Shown here in pieces: positions 36,385 through 46,785 of a stretch of 64,000 nucleotides of DNA (positions within the stretch are counted from its first letter, which is position 1; every line of letters begins with the position of its first letter). Origin of the DNA: Nocardioides sp. (GTDB lineage Bacteria > Actinomycetota > Actinomycetes > Propionibacteriales > Nocardioidaceae); assembly GCF_030655615.1 (NCBI RefSeq), contig NZ_JAURVJ010000204.1:1-64000 (forward strand), written 5' to 3'. The translations under genes were made by a program, and so were the position numbers. The notes beneath the pieces are model-generated. The model was given only the letters and a program-made list of their open reading frames with translations. It was not told where the DNA came from and ran no database searches.

Positions 36385-37625
36385 GTGCGCCTGCTGCCCG
36401 ACCGCACCTGGGCCCGGCCCGGGCCGACCGCCGAGCAACGCCGTCACGACGTCGTGCTCGGCCTCGTCGCGGCCGTCGTGTTCGTCGCCTCGGCCGAGCT
36501 GCTCCACAGCGCCTACGGCTTCGACCGGGGGATCGCCGACGTCGAGGCCTTCGTGCTCCTGGGCGTCGCCGGCCTGGTCCTGGCCGGGCGCCGCCGGTTC
36601 CCGCTGACGACGATGCTCGTCCAGTCGGGCCTGTTCATCCTGGTCGGCGAGCGCCTGGCCGAGTACGGCGCCGCCTTCACCGTCCAGATGGCGATGTTCG
36701 CCGTCGTCTACGCCGCGTGGGCCTGGTCGGACCGGCCGCGCGCGCTGCTCGCGAGCACCCTCGTCGTGCTCGTCGCGATGTTCGGTTGGCTCGTGGTCGC
36801 CCTGCTCGAGGACGGCGTGCTGCCGCCGGGCCGCGTCGGGCTGGTCGACGCCGGCGTCGCGGCGTTCGCCTACTCCCTGGCCATCAACATCGTCTACTTC
36901 GGCGGCGCCATCGCGTGGGGGCAGGCCGCGTGGAGCAGCGCCCGTCGGCGGGTCCTGCTCGAGGCGCAGCAGGAGCGCGAGCGCGCGGCGCGGAGCCTCG
37001 AGCAGGAGCGCGCCGTCCACGACGAGCGGGTCCGGATCGCGCGCGACCTCCACGACGTCGTCGCCCACCACATCAGCGGGATCGGCGTCCAGGCCGCCGG
37101 CGCCGGCCGCGTCCTCGAGCGCGACCCCGGCGCCGCCCGCGAGGCCCTGTCCACCATCGAGTCCTCGTCGCGACGCGCGGTCGCCCAGATGCACCAGCTC
37201 GTCGGACTGCTCCGCGCCTCGGGCGAGGACCTCGGGCGCACTCCGCAGCCCGGCCTGGCCGACGTCGCCACCCTGGCCGGCGGCGTACGTCCGGAGGTCG
37301 AGCACCGCGTGGTCGGCGAGCCGTTCGCGGTGCCCGAGACGGTGGGCCTCTCGCTGTTCCGGGTCGCCCAGGAGGCGGTCACCAACGCCCGCAGGCACGC
37401 CCACGCGCGGCACGCCTCGGTGGTCGTGCGCTACGTCGACGAGCCCCACGCCGTCGAGGTCGAGGTCCTGGACGACGGGCGCTCCGAGTCGGCGCACCAG
37501 GGCAGCGGTGGCTACGGGCTGCGCGGCATCCGCGAGCGCGCCGCCCTCCACGACGGCGAGGCCGAGATCGGGCCGCGCCCGCAGGGTGGCGGCTGGCGCG
37601 TGCGGGTCAGGGTCCCGGTGGACGC

Positions 37626-37629
<4 letters not shown>
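36385..37629 (+). CDS. Sensor histidine kinase, NarL/DesK-type (HisKA_3)
   Basis: RIARDLHDVVAHHISGIGVQAAGAGR and C-terminal HATPase GGYGLRGIRERAALHDGEAEIG. Confidence 0.93.
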
Positions 37630-38306
<677 letters not shown>

Positions 38307-38360
38307 CGGTCGGGCCGTCGGTGGGGACGGTCCGGCGGCGGGTGGCGGATTCCCCGGCCG

Positions 38361-38420
38361 GCCGGGGATTCCGACCGTTGTCAGGGGTTGCAACCCCTGA
38401 CAAGGGTCGGAGTCCCCGGC
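38361..38420. promoter_or_regulatory. 60-bp near-perfect palindrome between response regulator and ABC operon
   Basis: GCCGGGGATTCCGACCGTTGTCAGGGGTTG|CAACCCCTGACAAGGGTCGGAGTCCCCGGC; 28 of 30 symmetric positions pair, inner 26 bp perfect. Confidence 0.8.
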
Positions 38421-38522
38421 TGTCAGGGAGAACTGCCCGCACCCCCCTCCCCCACGCGGCGGAGGGGAGGTTCATCCCTGCGGCCGGTGCGTCCCCCGGC
38501 CGGCCTCCGTAGCGTCACGACC

Positions 38523-39401
38523 ATGCTGGAAGCACACTCCCTGACCAGGGTCTTCGGCTCCACCACGGTCCTCGACGACGTGTCCTTCACGGTCACGCCC
38601 GGCCGGTTCACCGGCTTCGTCGGGGCCAACGGAGCGGGCAAGACCACCTCGATGCGCATCCTCATGGGCGTCCTCGCCGCGACGTCCGGCAGCGTCACGT
38701 GGGACGGCGCGCCGATCACCGCGGAGGTACGCCGGACGTTCGGCTACATGCCCGAGGAGCGCGGCCTCTACCCGCGGATGAAGCTGCGCGACCAGCTGGT
38801 CTTCTTCGCCCGCCTGCACGGCCTGTCGACCAGCGACGCCGGCGAGCGGGCCGACGGCCTGCTCGGCCACTTCGGTCTCACCGACCGCGCCGACGACCTC
38901 CTCGACGAGCTGTCGTTGGGCAACCAGCAGCGCGTCCAGATCGCGGCGGCGCTGGTCCACCGCCCGTCGGCGCTGGTGCTTGACGAGCCGTTCAGCGGAC
39001 TCGACCCGATCGCCGTCGAGTCGATGACCGACCTGCTGCGCACCGAGGCCGCCGACCTGCCGCTGCTGTTCTCCAGCCACCAGCTCGACCTGGTGGAGCG
39101 GCTCTGCGACGACCTCGTCGTCCTCTCCGGCGGCCGGGTCGTCGCGGCCGGCAGCGTGACCGAGCTCCGCAGCCGCGGCGCCGAGCGCTACCGCGTGGTG
39201 CTCGACGGCCAGGACGCCGCCTGGCTGCGCGACGTGCGCGGCCTCACCGTCGACGACGTCGACGGCCCCACCGCCCTGGTCACCCTCGACACCATGCCGC
39301 CGGCCGAGCTCGTCGCCGCGGCGGTCGCCCGCGGGCCCGTCCTCGAGGTGGCCCGCGTCCAGCAACCCCTGTCCGAGATCTTCCGGGAGGTCAGCCGATG
39401 A
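38523..39401 (+). CDS. ABC transporter ATP-binding protein
   Basis: GANGAGKTTSMRILMG, LSLGNQQRVQIAAALVHRPSALVLDEPFSGLDP. Confidence 0.94.
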   Translation: MLEAHSLTRVFGSTTVLDDVSFTVTPGRFTGFVGANGAGKTTSMRILMGVLAATSGSVTWDGAPITAEVRRTFGYMPEERGLYPRMKLRDQLVFFARLHGLSTSDAGERADGLLGHFGLTDRADDLLDELSLGNQQRVQIAAALVHRPSALVLDEPFSGLDPIAVESMTDLLRTEAADLPLLFSSHQLDLVERLCDDLVVLSGGRVVAAGSVTELRSRGAERYRVVLDGQDAAWLRDVRGLTVDDVDGPTALVTLDTMPPAELVAAAVARGPVLEVARVQQPLSEIFREVSR

Positions 39402-40651
39402 GCGACACCAAGGACCACACCAAGGAAAAGACCCAGGACCACACCGGGGACCAGCGCAGCGACCTGTGGAAGGTCGTCGCCCAGCGCGAGATCTCCACGC
39501 AGCTGCGCAGCAAGTCGTTCCTGGTCTCGGGGGCGGTCCTCGTCCTCGGCCTCGTCGCGATGGTCGTCGTGCTGACCCTCACTCAGGGCCACGAGACGAC
39601 GTACGACGTCGCGGTCCTCGACGAGACCGGCACCTCCGCCGTCGAGCTCGGCGACGACCTGGCCGACGAGATCGACGACGGGACCAAGCTCGAGGCCGAG
39701 CAGTACGACGACGCCGAGGCCGCCGAGGCCGCCGTGCGCGACGGCGACGTCGACGCCGCCCTGCTGCCGGTGGCCGGCGACGTCGGCGACGACAGCGACG
39801 ACAGCTGGGAGGTGCTCGGAGACGACGAGGTCGACACGACCGTCTCGGGCGCACTGAGCAGCGCCCTGTCGACTGTCGTCACCACCGCCAACGCCGACGC
39901 GCAGGGCGTCGACCTCGCCGCGCTCAGCCAAGGCGCACAGGTGCAGGAGCGCCTGCTCGACCCGGACGCCGAGGACCGCGGGCTGCGCCAGGTCGCGTCG
40001 TTCGTGTTCGTGCTGCTCTTCTACATCACGGCGCTCGGGTTCGGGATGCAGATCGCGGCGACCGTCACCCAGGAGAAGGAGAGCCGGGTCGTCGAGATCC
40101 TGGCCGCGGCGCTGCCGATCCGCGCACTGCTGTGGGGCAAGGTCATCGGCACGAGCGTGCTGGCGATCGGTCAGACGGTGGTGCTGGCCCTCGTCGGGGT
40201 CGGAGCGCTCCTCGTGACCGGCAACGGGGACGCGCTGACCATCCTCGGCCCGGCGATCCTCTGGTACGTGCTGTTCTTCGTGATCGGGTTCGTCGCCCTG
40301 GCCAGCTTCTGGTCGGTCGCCGGCTCGCTCGCGGGCCGGCAGCAGGACCTGCAGGCCACGACGGCACCGCTCCAGCTGATCCTGTTCGCGCCCTACATCG
40401 TGGCCGTCACGGCCGGCGAGGGCGTCAAGACGATCGTCTCGATGCTGCCGATCGTCTCGACGATGATGATGCCGTCACGGCTGGCCGAGGGCGACGTACC
40501 GCTGTGGCAGCTGGGCGTCGCCATCCTCACCACCCTCGTCGCGGCGGTGCTGCTGGTGCGGCTGGCCGCCCGCGTCTACGAGCGGACGCTGCTGCAGACG
40601 GGACGGCGGATCAGCTTCGGCGAGGCCTTTCGGTCCCGCAGCGACGCCTGA
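39398..40651 (+). CDS. ABC-2 type transporter permease (NatB-like)
   Basis: Six-TM C-terminal region with KESRVVEILAAALPIRALLWGKVIG; overlaps ATPase gene. Confidence 0.88.
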   Translation: MSDTKDHTKEKTQDHTGDQRSDLWKVVAQREISTQLRSKSFLVSGAVLVLGLVAMVVVLTLTQGHETTYDVAVLDETGTSAVELGDDLADEIDDGTKLEAEQYDDAEAAEAAVRDGDVDAALLPVAGDVGDDSDDSWEVLGDDEVDTTVSGALSSALSTVVTTANADAQGVDLAALSQGAQVQERLLDPDAEDRGLRQVASFVFVLLFYITALGFGMQIAATVTQEKESRVVEILAAALPIRALLWGKVIGTSVLAIGQTVVLALVGVGALLVTGNGDALTILGPAILWYVLFFVIGFVALASFWSVAGSLAGRQQDLQATTAPLQLILFAPYIVAVTAGEGVKTIVSMLPIVSTMMMPSRLAEGDVPLWQLGVAILTTLVAAVLLVRLAARVYERTLLQTGRRISFGEAFRSRSDA

Positions 40652-40659
40652 GCAGTCGT

Positions 40660-40694
40660 CCGCCCCCGCGGGTGCCCGGCTCCCCCGGGGGCGG
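40660..40694. terminator. Hairpin between convergent ABC permease and ohr genes
   Basis: CCGCCCCCG-17 nt-CGGGGGCGG. Confidence 0.6.
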
Positions 40695-40717
40695 GCGCCC
40701 AGGTGCGGCGAGGCGGG

Positions 40718-41149
40718 TCAGGCGCCCTTGCCGGTCACCGTCACGGGCACGTTGCCGCGGGTGGCCTTGGAGTAGGGGCAGACCTGGTGGGCGGCCTCGA
40801 CCAGGTCCTGGGCCTGGGCGTCGTCGACGCCCGGGATGGTGGCGGTGATGTCAGCGGTGATGGCGAACGAGTCACCCTCGGGCCCGAAGCCCACGGCGAC
40901 GTCGACCACGGACCCCGAGGCGTCGACCCCGGCCTTCTTGGCCACCATGGTCAGCGCGCCCTGGAAGCAGGCGCCGTAGCCGACGGCGAAGAGCTGCTCC
41001 GGGCTGGTGCCGGTGCCGGGCCCGCCGGTCTCCTTGGGAGCCGTGAGGTCGAGGTCGAGGACACCGTCCTCCGACGTCGCGTGCCCGGCGCGGCCGCCGG
41101 TGACGGAGGCGCGGGCGGTGTAGACGATCTTGGTCGGTGTGTTGGTCAT
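40718..41149 (-). CDS. Organic hydroperoxide resistance protein, Ohr/OsmC family
   Basis: GTSPEQLFAVGYGACFQGAL and EAAHQVCPYSKATRGNV Cys motifs. Confidence 0.92.
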   Translation of the reverse strand: MTNTPTKIVYTARASVTGGRAGHATSEDGVLDLDLTAPKETGGPGTGTSPEQLFAVGYGACFQGALTMVAKKAGVDASGSVVDVAVGFGPEGDSFAITADITATIPGVDDAQAQDLVEAAHQVCPYSKATRGNVPVTVTGKGA

Positions 41150-41203
41150 GCCTGCCCCAACTCGCCCCGGCCGCTCCCTGTTCCGCTCGGGGCGGAGCAC
41201 AGG

Positions 41204-41608
41204 TCAGGCGTGGGCGGCGTCGTAGTCGTCGCGGTGCTGGAGGACGAGGTCCATGTGCTGCTCGGCCCAGCCCTTGACCTGCAGCACCAGCAGCGCGAGC
41301 GAGGTGCCGAGGTCGGTGAGCCGGTAGTCGACCGTGACGGGCACCGTCGGCGTGACCGTGCGCACGACGAGGCCGTCGCGCTCCAGGTTGCGGAGGGTCT
41401 GGGTGAGCATCTTCTGGCTGACGCCGGCGATCCGCCGACTCAGGGCGGAGAAGCGCATCGTGCCCTCGTCGCGCAGGGCCGCGAGCACCAGCGTGACCCA
41501 CTTGTCGGTCAGCCGGTCGAGCAGCGCCCGGCTCTTGCAGCCGTCGAGGAACGCGTCGTAGTCGCGCTTCTCGGCCGCCCGGCGCTGCGCCGCGGTCATC
41601 GTCGGCAT
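41204..41608 (-). CDS. HxlR-family transcriptional regulator
   Basis: DKWVTLVLAALRDEGTMRFSALSRRIAGVSQKMLTQTLRNLERDGLVVR. Confidence 0.92.
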   Translation of the reverse strand: MPTMTAAQRRAAEKRDYDAFLDGCKSRALLDRLTDKWVTLVLAALRDEGTMRFSALSRRIAGVSQKMLTQTLRNLERDGLVVRTVTPTVPVTVDYRLTDLGTSLALLVLQVKGWAEQHMDLVLQHRDDYDAAHA

Positions 41609-41636
41609 GGTGCCTCCCGGTCTCCTGGTCGTGGGT

Positions 41637-41656
41637 TAGGCACCTCCAGGTGCCTA
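41637..41656. promoter_or_regulatory. Perfect 20-bp operator-like palindrome between HxlR regulator and oxidoreductase
   Basis: TAGGCACCTCCAGGTGCCTA. Confidence 0.75.
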
Positions 41657-41693
41657 CTTCCCCCGGGAGACTGCCTCGTCGCAGTCTGGACCC

Positions 41694-42635
41694 ATGACCA
41701 CACACCACGCAACCACCGCCAGCACCACCGCCAGCACCACCGCCAGCTCCACCACGACCGCCGCCGTCGTCCGCACCGCGGGCGGCCCGGAGGCCATCGA
41801 CCTCGTCACGCTCCCGGCGCCCGTCGCCGGACCGGGCGAGGTCGTCGTCGAGGTCGAGCTCGCCGGGGTCAACCCGGTCGACCTCGCCACCCGCTCCGGC
41901 TTCTTCCACGACATCGGCGTGGTTCCCGCCGGCACGCCCGTCGGCCTCGGCTGGGAGGTCGTCGGCACCGTCTCGGGCACCGGCACCCGGGTCGCCGCGC
42001 TGCTGCCGGGCCTCGACCGTCCCGTCGGCGGGTACGCCGACCGGGTCGTCGTGCCGGGGTCCGACCTGGCCGTCGTCCCGGACGCCCTCTCGTCGGAGGA
42101 GGCGGCCACCCTGCCGCTCAACGGCCTGACCGCGGCCCAGCTCGTCGACCTCGCGGGCGACGGGGCCGGCCGGAGCCTGCTCGTCACTGGCGCCGCCGGC
42201 GCGGTCGGCTACTACGTGCTGCTGCTGGCCCGGGCGTCCGGGTTCGCGATCACCGGCCTGGCCCGCCAGGGCGACGAGGAGCTGGTCGCCAGGACCGGCG
42301 CCCGCCTCGTGACCACGCTCGAGGGTCAGCAGCGTCGGTACGACGTCGTGATCGACACCGCCGCGCTCGTCGACCCGGCGCTCGACGCCGTCGCGGACGG
42401 CGGCACCTATCTCGGCGTCCTGCCCGCCGTGAAGCCTGGCGGTCGTCCGGGCATCACCGTCGACGCGGTGAGCGTCGTCCCCGACGGCGCCCGGCTCGCC
42501 GACCTCCTGCGCCGCACGGTCGCCGGCGAGCTGCCGGCCCGGGTGGCCGGGGTGCTCCCGCTGGCCGACGCCGCCGAGGCGCACCGCGCGCTCGAGCAGG
42601 GCGGCGTACGCGGTCGCTACCTGCTGCGTCCCTAG
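41694..42635 (+). CDS. Zinc-type MDR alcohol dehydrogenase / quinone oxidoreductase
   Basis: VVRTAGGPEAIDLVTLPAPVAGPGEVVVEVELAGVNPVDLATRSG...LVTGAAGAVGYYVLLLA. Confidence 0.9.
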   Translation: MTTHHATTASTTASTTASSTTTAAVVRTAGGPEAIDLVTLPAPVAGPGEVVVEVELAGVNPVDLATRSGFFHDIGVVPAGTPVGLGWEVVGTVSGTGTRVAALLPGLDRPVGGYADRVVVPGSDLAVVPDALSSEEAATLPLNGLTAAQLVDLAGDGAGRSLLVTGAAGAVGYYVLLLARASGFAITGLARQGDEELVARTGARLVTTLEGQQRRYDVVIDTAALVDPALDAVADGGTYLGVLPAVKPGGRPGITVDAVSVVPDGARLADLLRRTVAGELPARVAGVLPLADAAEAHRALEQGGVRGRYLLRP

Positions 42636-43261
42636 TCACGGCCCGAGACGGCGAGGGTCACGCCCAGGCCGATCATCGACGTACCGCCGATGACACCGAT
42701 GGCCTCGCCGCGCCCGGGGGTCGCCGTGAACCAGTCGCGCACGCGGGCGGCGACCACCGCCCACGTCGAGTCGGAGACCAGCCCGATCGCCACGGCGACG
42801 AGGCCGAGCAGGAGCAGCTGGAGCGGCACCCGGCCGGCGTCGGGGACGACGAACTGGGGCAGCAGCGCCCCGATGATCATGAACCCCTTGGGGTTGGAGA
42901 CGCCGACGACGTAGCCCTGGCGCATCGCCGTCATCGACGGCATCGGGCCGACCTCGCTCGCGCGGCGGAAGCCCGTGCGGTGACGGATGGCCTGCACGCC
43001 GAGGAACACCAGGTAGGCCGCACCGACCAGCTTGAGGACGGTGAAGACGACGACCGACTCCTGCACGAGGACGCCGAGCCCCGCGGAGACCAGGACCACG
43101 ATCGTCAGCAGGCCGAGGGTGTTGCCGACGACCGAGGCGAGCGCGACGCCGCGGCCGTAGGACAGGGCCCGACCGACGACGAAGACCACGCTGGGTCCGG
43201 GGATCGCGATGAGGATGCCCGCGGCGATGCCGAAGGTGACGACCTGGTCGAGGGTGAGCAC
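42632..43261 (-). CDS. LysE/RhtB family translocator
   Basis: FGIAAGILIAIPGPSVVFVVGRALSYGRG...GVSNPKGFMIIGALLPQF. Confidence 0.9.
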   Translation of the reverse strand: MLTLDQVVTFGIAAGILIAIPGPSVVFVVGRALSYGRGVALASVVGNTLGLLTIVVLVSAGLGVLVQESVVVFTVLKLVGAAYLVFLGVQAIRHRTGFRRASEVGPMPSMTAMRQGYVVGVSNPKGFMIIGALLPQFVVPDAGRVPLQLLLLGLVAVAIGLVSDSTWAVVAARVRDWFTATPGRGEAIGVIGGTSMIGLGVTLAVSGRD

Positions 43262-43274
43262 GGACCCCAGTGGA

Positions 43275-44672
43275 TCAGAGTCCCTTGACCGCCGCCAGCA
43301 GCTTGCCCAAGGAGTCCTTGGCGTCGCCGAAGAGCAGCGTGGTCTGGGGCTCGAAGAGCAGCTCGTTCTCGATGCCGGCGAAGCCGGGGCGCATCGACCG
43401 CTTGAGGAAGACCACCTGGCGCGCCTCGTCGACGTCGAGGATCGGCATCCCGTAGATCGGGGCGCTCGGCGTCGTGCGGGCGGCGGGGTTGACGACGTCG
43501 TTGGCCCCGACGACCAGGACCACGTCGGTCTGGCGGAACTCGCCGTTGATCTCGTCCATCTCCTTGAGCTGCTCGTAGGGCACCTGGGCCTCGGCGAGCA
43601 GGACGTTCATGTGACCGGGCATCCGCCCGGCGACCGGGTGGATGGCGTAGTCGACCTCGGTGCCGCGCTCGCCGAGCACCTCGACCAGCTCGCGCAGCGT
43701 GTGCTGCGCCTGGGCGACGGCGAGTCCGTAGCCGGGGACCACGATCACCTTCTCGGCGTAGGCCAGCAGGATCGCGACGTCCTCGGGCGAGGCGCTGCGC
43801 ACCGGGCGGTCGGAGGCCTCGCCGGAGCCGAGGGTCGAGCCGCCCTTGAGCGCGCCGAACAGGATGTTGCTCACCGAACGCCCCATCGCGCCGGCCATCA
43901 GCAGGGTGAGGAAGGTGCCGGACGCACCGACGAGGGTGCCGGCGACGAGCAGCACGGTGTTCTGCAGGACGTAGCCGCCGGCGGCGACCGTCAGCCCCGT
44001 GAAGGCGTTGAGCAGCGAGATGACGATCGGTACGTCGGCGCCGCCGACCGGCAGCACCAGCAGCACGCCGAGCGCGAGGCCGAGCAGGGCGAGGACGACG
44101 CCCGCCCACACCACGGGCTCGCTCACGATGAGACCGGCCAGGACCAGCGCGGCCAGGAACCCGCCGCCGAACGCGACCGGCAGCCCGGGGAACACCACCG
44201 GGCGCGAGGTCATCAGCTCCTGCAGCTTGGCGAAGGTGACGACCGAGCCCGAGAACGAGACCGCGCCGACGAGGATCGTGAAGCCGGTCGCGACCAGGTA
44301 GGCGGCGTCGACGTCGCTCACCAGGTCGGCGACGGCCGCGAAGTCCTTCAGCTCTAGCAGCGCGACCAGGGCGGCCGCACCGCCGCCGACGCCGTTGAAC
44401 AGCGCGACCATCTGCGGCATCTGGGTCATCTGCACGCGCTGGGCGCCGACGGCACCGATCGCCGTACCGACGGCGACCGCGAGCAGGATGGGCACGACGT
44501 GGTCGAGGTCGGCGTAGAAGAACGGCACCACGCACGCGACCACCGCCGCTCCCGCCCCGACCAGGTTGCCGACGCGCGCCGTCCTCGGGCCGGACAGGCC
44601 CTTGAGCGCGAGGATGAACCCGACGGCGCAGAGCAGGAAGACGAGCTCGGCCCAGGTGGGCATGGCCTCCAT
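43275..44672 (-). CDS. pntB: NAD(P) transhydrogenase subunit beta
   Basis: VIVVPGYGLAVAQAQHTLRELVEVL...HPVAGRMPGHMNVLLAEA. Confidence 0.96.
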   Translation of the reverse strand: MEAMPTWAELVFLLCAVGFILALKGLSGPRTARVGNLVGAGAAVVACVVPFFYADLDHVVPILLAVAVGTAIGAVGAQRVQMTQMPQMVALFNGVGGGAAALVALLELKDFAAVADLVSDVDAAYLVATGFTILVGAVSFSGSVVTFAKLQELMTSRPVVFPGLPVAFGGGFLAALVLAGLIVSEPVVWAGVVLALLGLALGVLLVLPVGGADVPIVISLLNAFTGLTVAAGGYVLQNTVLLVAGTLVGASGTFLTLLMAGAMGRSVSNILFGALKGGSTLGSGEASDRPVRSASPEDVAILLAYAEKVIVVPGYGLAVAQAQHTLRELVEVLGERGTEVDYAIHPVAGRMPGHMNVLLAEAQVPYEQLKEMDEINGEFRQTDVVLVVGANDVVNPAARTTPSAPIYGMPILDVDEARQVVFLKRSMRPGFAGIENELLFEPQTTLLFGDAKDSLGKLLAAVKGL

Positions 44673-44968
44673 CAGGGCTTCACCTTCCCGCGCGGCTTGC
44701 GGGTGAACATCTGCAGCATCCGGTCGGTGACGACGAAGCCGCCGACCATGTTGACGGTGGCGAGCACGACCGCCAGGAGGGCGATGGCGAGCGCGAAGCC
44801 GTCGGCGTGCCCGGCGACGAGGATCGCGCCGAGCAGGATGATCCCGTGGATGGCGTTGGCGCCGGACATGAGCGGCGTGTGCAGGGTCGAGGAGACCTTG
44901 GAGATGACCTCGATGCCGACGAAGACGCTGAGGACGAAGTAGGTCAGCCAGGTGACGTCGTTGTTCAC
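44672..44968 (-). CDS. pntAB: NAD(P) transhydrogenase subunit alpha, membrane part
   Basis: 98 aa, STLHTPLMSGANAIHGIILLGAI. Confidence 0.92.
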   Translation of the reverse strand: MNNDVTWLTYFVLSVFVGIEVISKVSSTLHTPLMSGANAIHGIILLGAILVAGHADGFALAIALLAVVLATVNMVGGFVVTDRMLQMFTRKPRGKVKP

Positions 44969-46092
44969 TGGTCTGCTCCCTCGAGGGCGGTGCGGGTGGG
45001 TTCGTGGCGGACGGCGCCGTCGTGGGTGACGCAGGCGCCGACGACGATCTCGTCGTCGAAGTCGGGGGCCAGCGCGCCGTCGTGGGTGAGGAGCGCGACG
45101 AGGTTGAGGACGTTCTGGGCATAGAGCCGCGAGGCGGGGCCGGGCATCTGGGCCGGGACGTTGCGCCCGCCCCACACCTGGGCGTTGCCGATGCGGACGA
45201 CCTCTCCGGCGACGACGCCCTCGACGTTGCCGCCGCTGTCGGCGGCCAGGTCGACGACGACCGAGCCGGGCTTCATCTGCTCGACCATCGCGGCCGTGAC
45301 GAGGATCGGCGCCTGGCGTCCGGGCACGGCCGCGGTCGTGATGAGCGCGTCGGCGCCGGCCACCCAGGGCGTCAGCAGCTCCTGCTGGAGAGCGGCCCGC
45401 TCGTCGGTCATCTCGCGGGCGTAGCCACCGGCACCCTCGAGCGCCGGCAGGTCGAGCTCGATGGCCTTGGCGCCCATGGAGCGGATCTCCTCGGCGGCGA
45501 CCGTGCGGACGTCGTAGGCGCGGACGACGGCGCCGAGGCGCTTGCTCGTCGCGATCGCCTGGAGGCCCGCGACGCCGGCGCCGAGCACCACGACCTCGGC
45601 CGGCTGGACGGTGCCCGCGGCGGTCATGTTGAGCGGGAAGAACCGGCGCAGCAGACCCGCCGCGACGATCGCGCAGCGGTAGCCGCTGACCAGGCTCTGC
45701 GAGCTGAGCGCGTCCATCGACTGCGCGCGCGAGATGCGCGGCACGAGCTCCATCGCCAGGCTGGTCACGCCGCAGTCGCGCAGGTCGGCGACCAGGCCGA
45801 GCTCCTGGCCGGTCGGGAGGAACGACACGGTGACCGTGCCGCGACGCAGTCGGCGTACGGCGGCGGGGGTGAGGGGCTGGACCGCCACGACCAGGTCGGC
45901 CTCGTCGAGGGCGCGCTCGTCGACGACGGCCCCCGCGGCGGCGTAGTCGTCGTCGGTGACCAGCGCGCCGCGCCCGGCGCCGGGCTCGACGACCACCTCG
46001 TAGCCGAGCGCGATCAGCTTGCCGACGAGCTCGGGCACCATCGCCACCCGGGTCTCGCCCTCTCGGGTCTCCTTCGCCACCGCCAGTCTCAC
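44965..46092 (-). CDS. pntAA: NAD(P) transhydrogenase subunit alpha, NAD-binding part
   Basis: MRLAVAKETREGETRVAMVPELVGKL...VVVLGAGVAGLQAIATSKRLGAVVRAYDVR. Confidence 0.95.
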   Translation of the reverse strand: MRLAVAKETREGETRVAMVPELVGKLIALGYEVVVEPGAGRGALVTDDDYAAAGAVVDERALDEADLVVAVQPLTPAAVRRLRRGTVTVSFLPTGQELGLVADLRDCGVTSLAMELVPRISRAQSMDALSSQSLVSGYRCAIVAAGLLRRFFPLNMTAAGTVQPAEVVVLGAGVAGLQAIATSKRLGAVVRAYDVRTVAAEEIRSMGAKAIELDLPALEGAGGYAREMTDERAALQQELLTPWVAGADALITTAAVPGRQAPILVTAAMVEQMKPGSVVVDLAADSGGNVEGVVAGEVVRIGNAQVWGGRNVPAQMPGPASRLYAQNVLNLVALLTHDGALAPDFDDEIVVGACVTHDGAVRHEPTRTALEGADQ

Positions 46093-46122
46093 GGTCGCGA
46101 ACCTAGCCCAGGGTGACGACGG

Positions 46123-46710
46123 TCACGTGTCCCGCGCCGACGTGGTGGCGCCCAGCTCGAGCTCGGCGACGGGCTCGTGGCGGGGCCGCCGCCGTGGGCC
46201 CTCGCCGAGGTGGGACTCGACCAGGACGACCCGGTCGACGGTCCACGCCGGTCCGGCGTAGCCGTCGAGGAGGCGGACCCAGCGGGTCACCTCCTGCCCG
46301 CGACCGAGCCGGGCGAGGGTGACGTGGGGGCGGAAGCGCTGGCCGTCGACGACGAGGCCGGCGTGGGAGGCGGCCGCCCGCGCGCCGGCGGCCAGCCGGT
46401 CGAGCTCGGCGCGGGCGTCGACAGCGAGGTCGAGCCCGGCCCAGAGGACCTTGGCGTGTGCCGGGTCGGGGAAGGCACCGCCACCGGCGACCCGCGCCTC
46501 GAACGGCTGCCGCCGGGCCGCCCCGCGCTGCAGGCCCTCGACCAGGGCGTCGAGCGAGCGCTCGGGGACCTGCTCGAGGAAGGCGAGGGTCACGTGGAGC
46601 TGCTCGGCCGACGTCCAGCGGAAGCGGCCGTGCTCGCGGCGGGGCTCGAGGAAGGCGTCGAGGTGGTCGACGACCTCCTCGGGCGGGACGACGGCTACGA
46701 ACAGGCGCAC
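46123..46710 (-). CDS. thpR: RNA 2',3'-cyclic phosphodiesterase (LigT-like 2H)
   Basis: MRLFVAVVPPEEV and two HxTx motifs, HVTLAFLEQ and HVTLARLGR. Confidence 0.92.
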   Translation of the reverse strand: MRLFVAVVPPEEVVDHLDAFLEPRREHGRFRWTSAEQLHVTLAFLEQVPERSLDALVEGLQRGAARRQPFEARVAGGGAFPDPAHAKVLWAGLDLAVDARAELDRLAAGARAAASHAGLVVDGQRFRPHVTLARLGRGQEVTRWVRLLDGYAGPAWTVDRVVLVESHLGEGPRRRPRHEPVAELELGATTSARDT

Positions 46711-46785
46711 GGGGCGCGAGGCTAGTCGAGGCGGACCGACCGACGCGCGGGGTTTGCGGCGGGGTCGTGGCGGGGTCGTGGCAGG

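Noticed and set aside
35695-37551. 618-aa minus ORF opposite upp and histidine kinase
   Set aside because: Antisense artefact; both + genes are unambiguous.
40703-43288. 861-aa + strand ORF
   Set aside because: Covers ohr, HxlR and LysE antisense and the MDR gene out of frame; no coherent domain.
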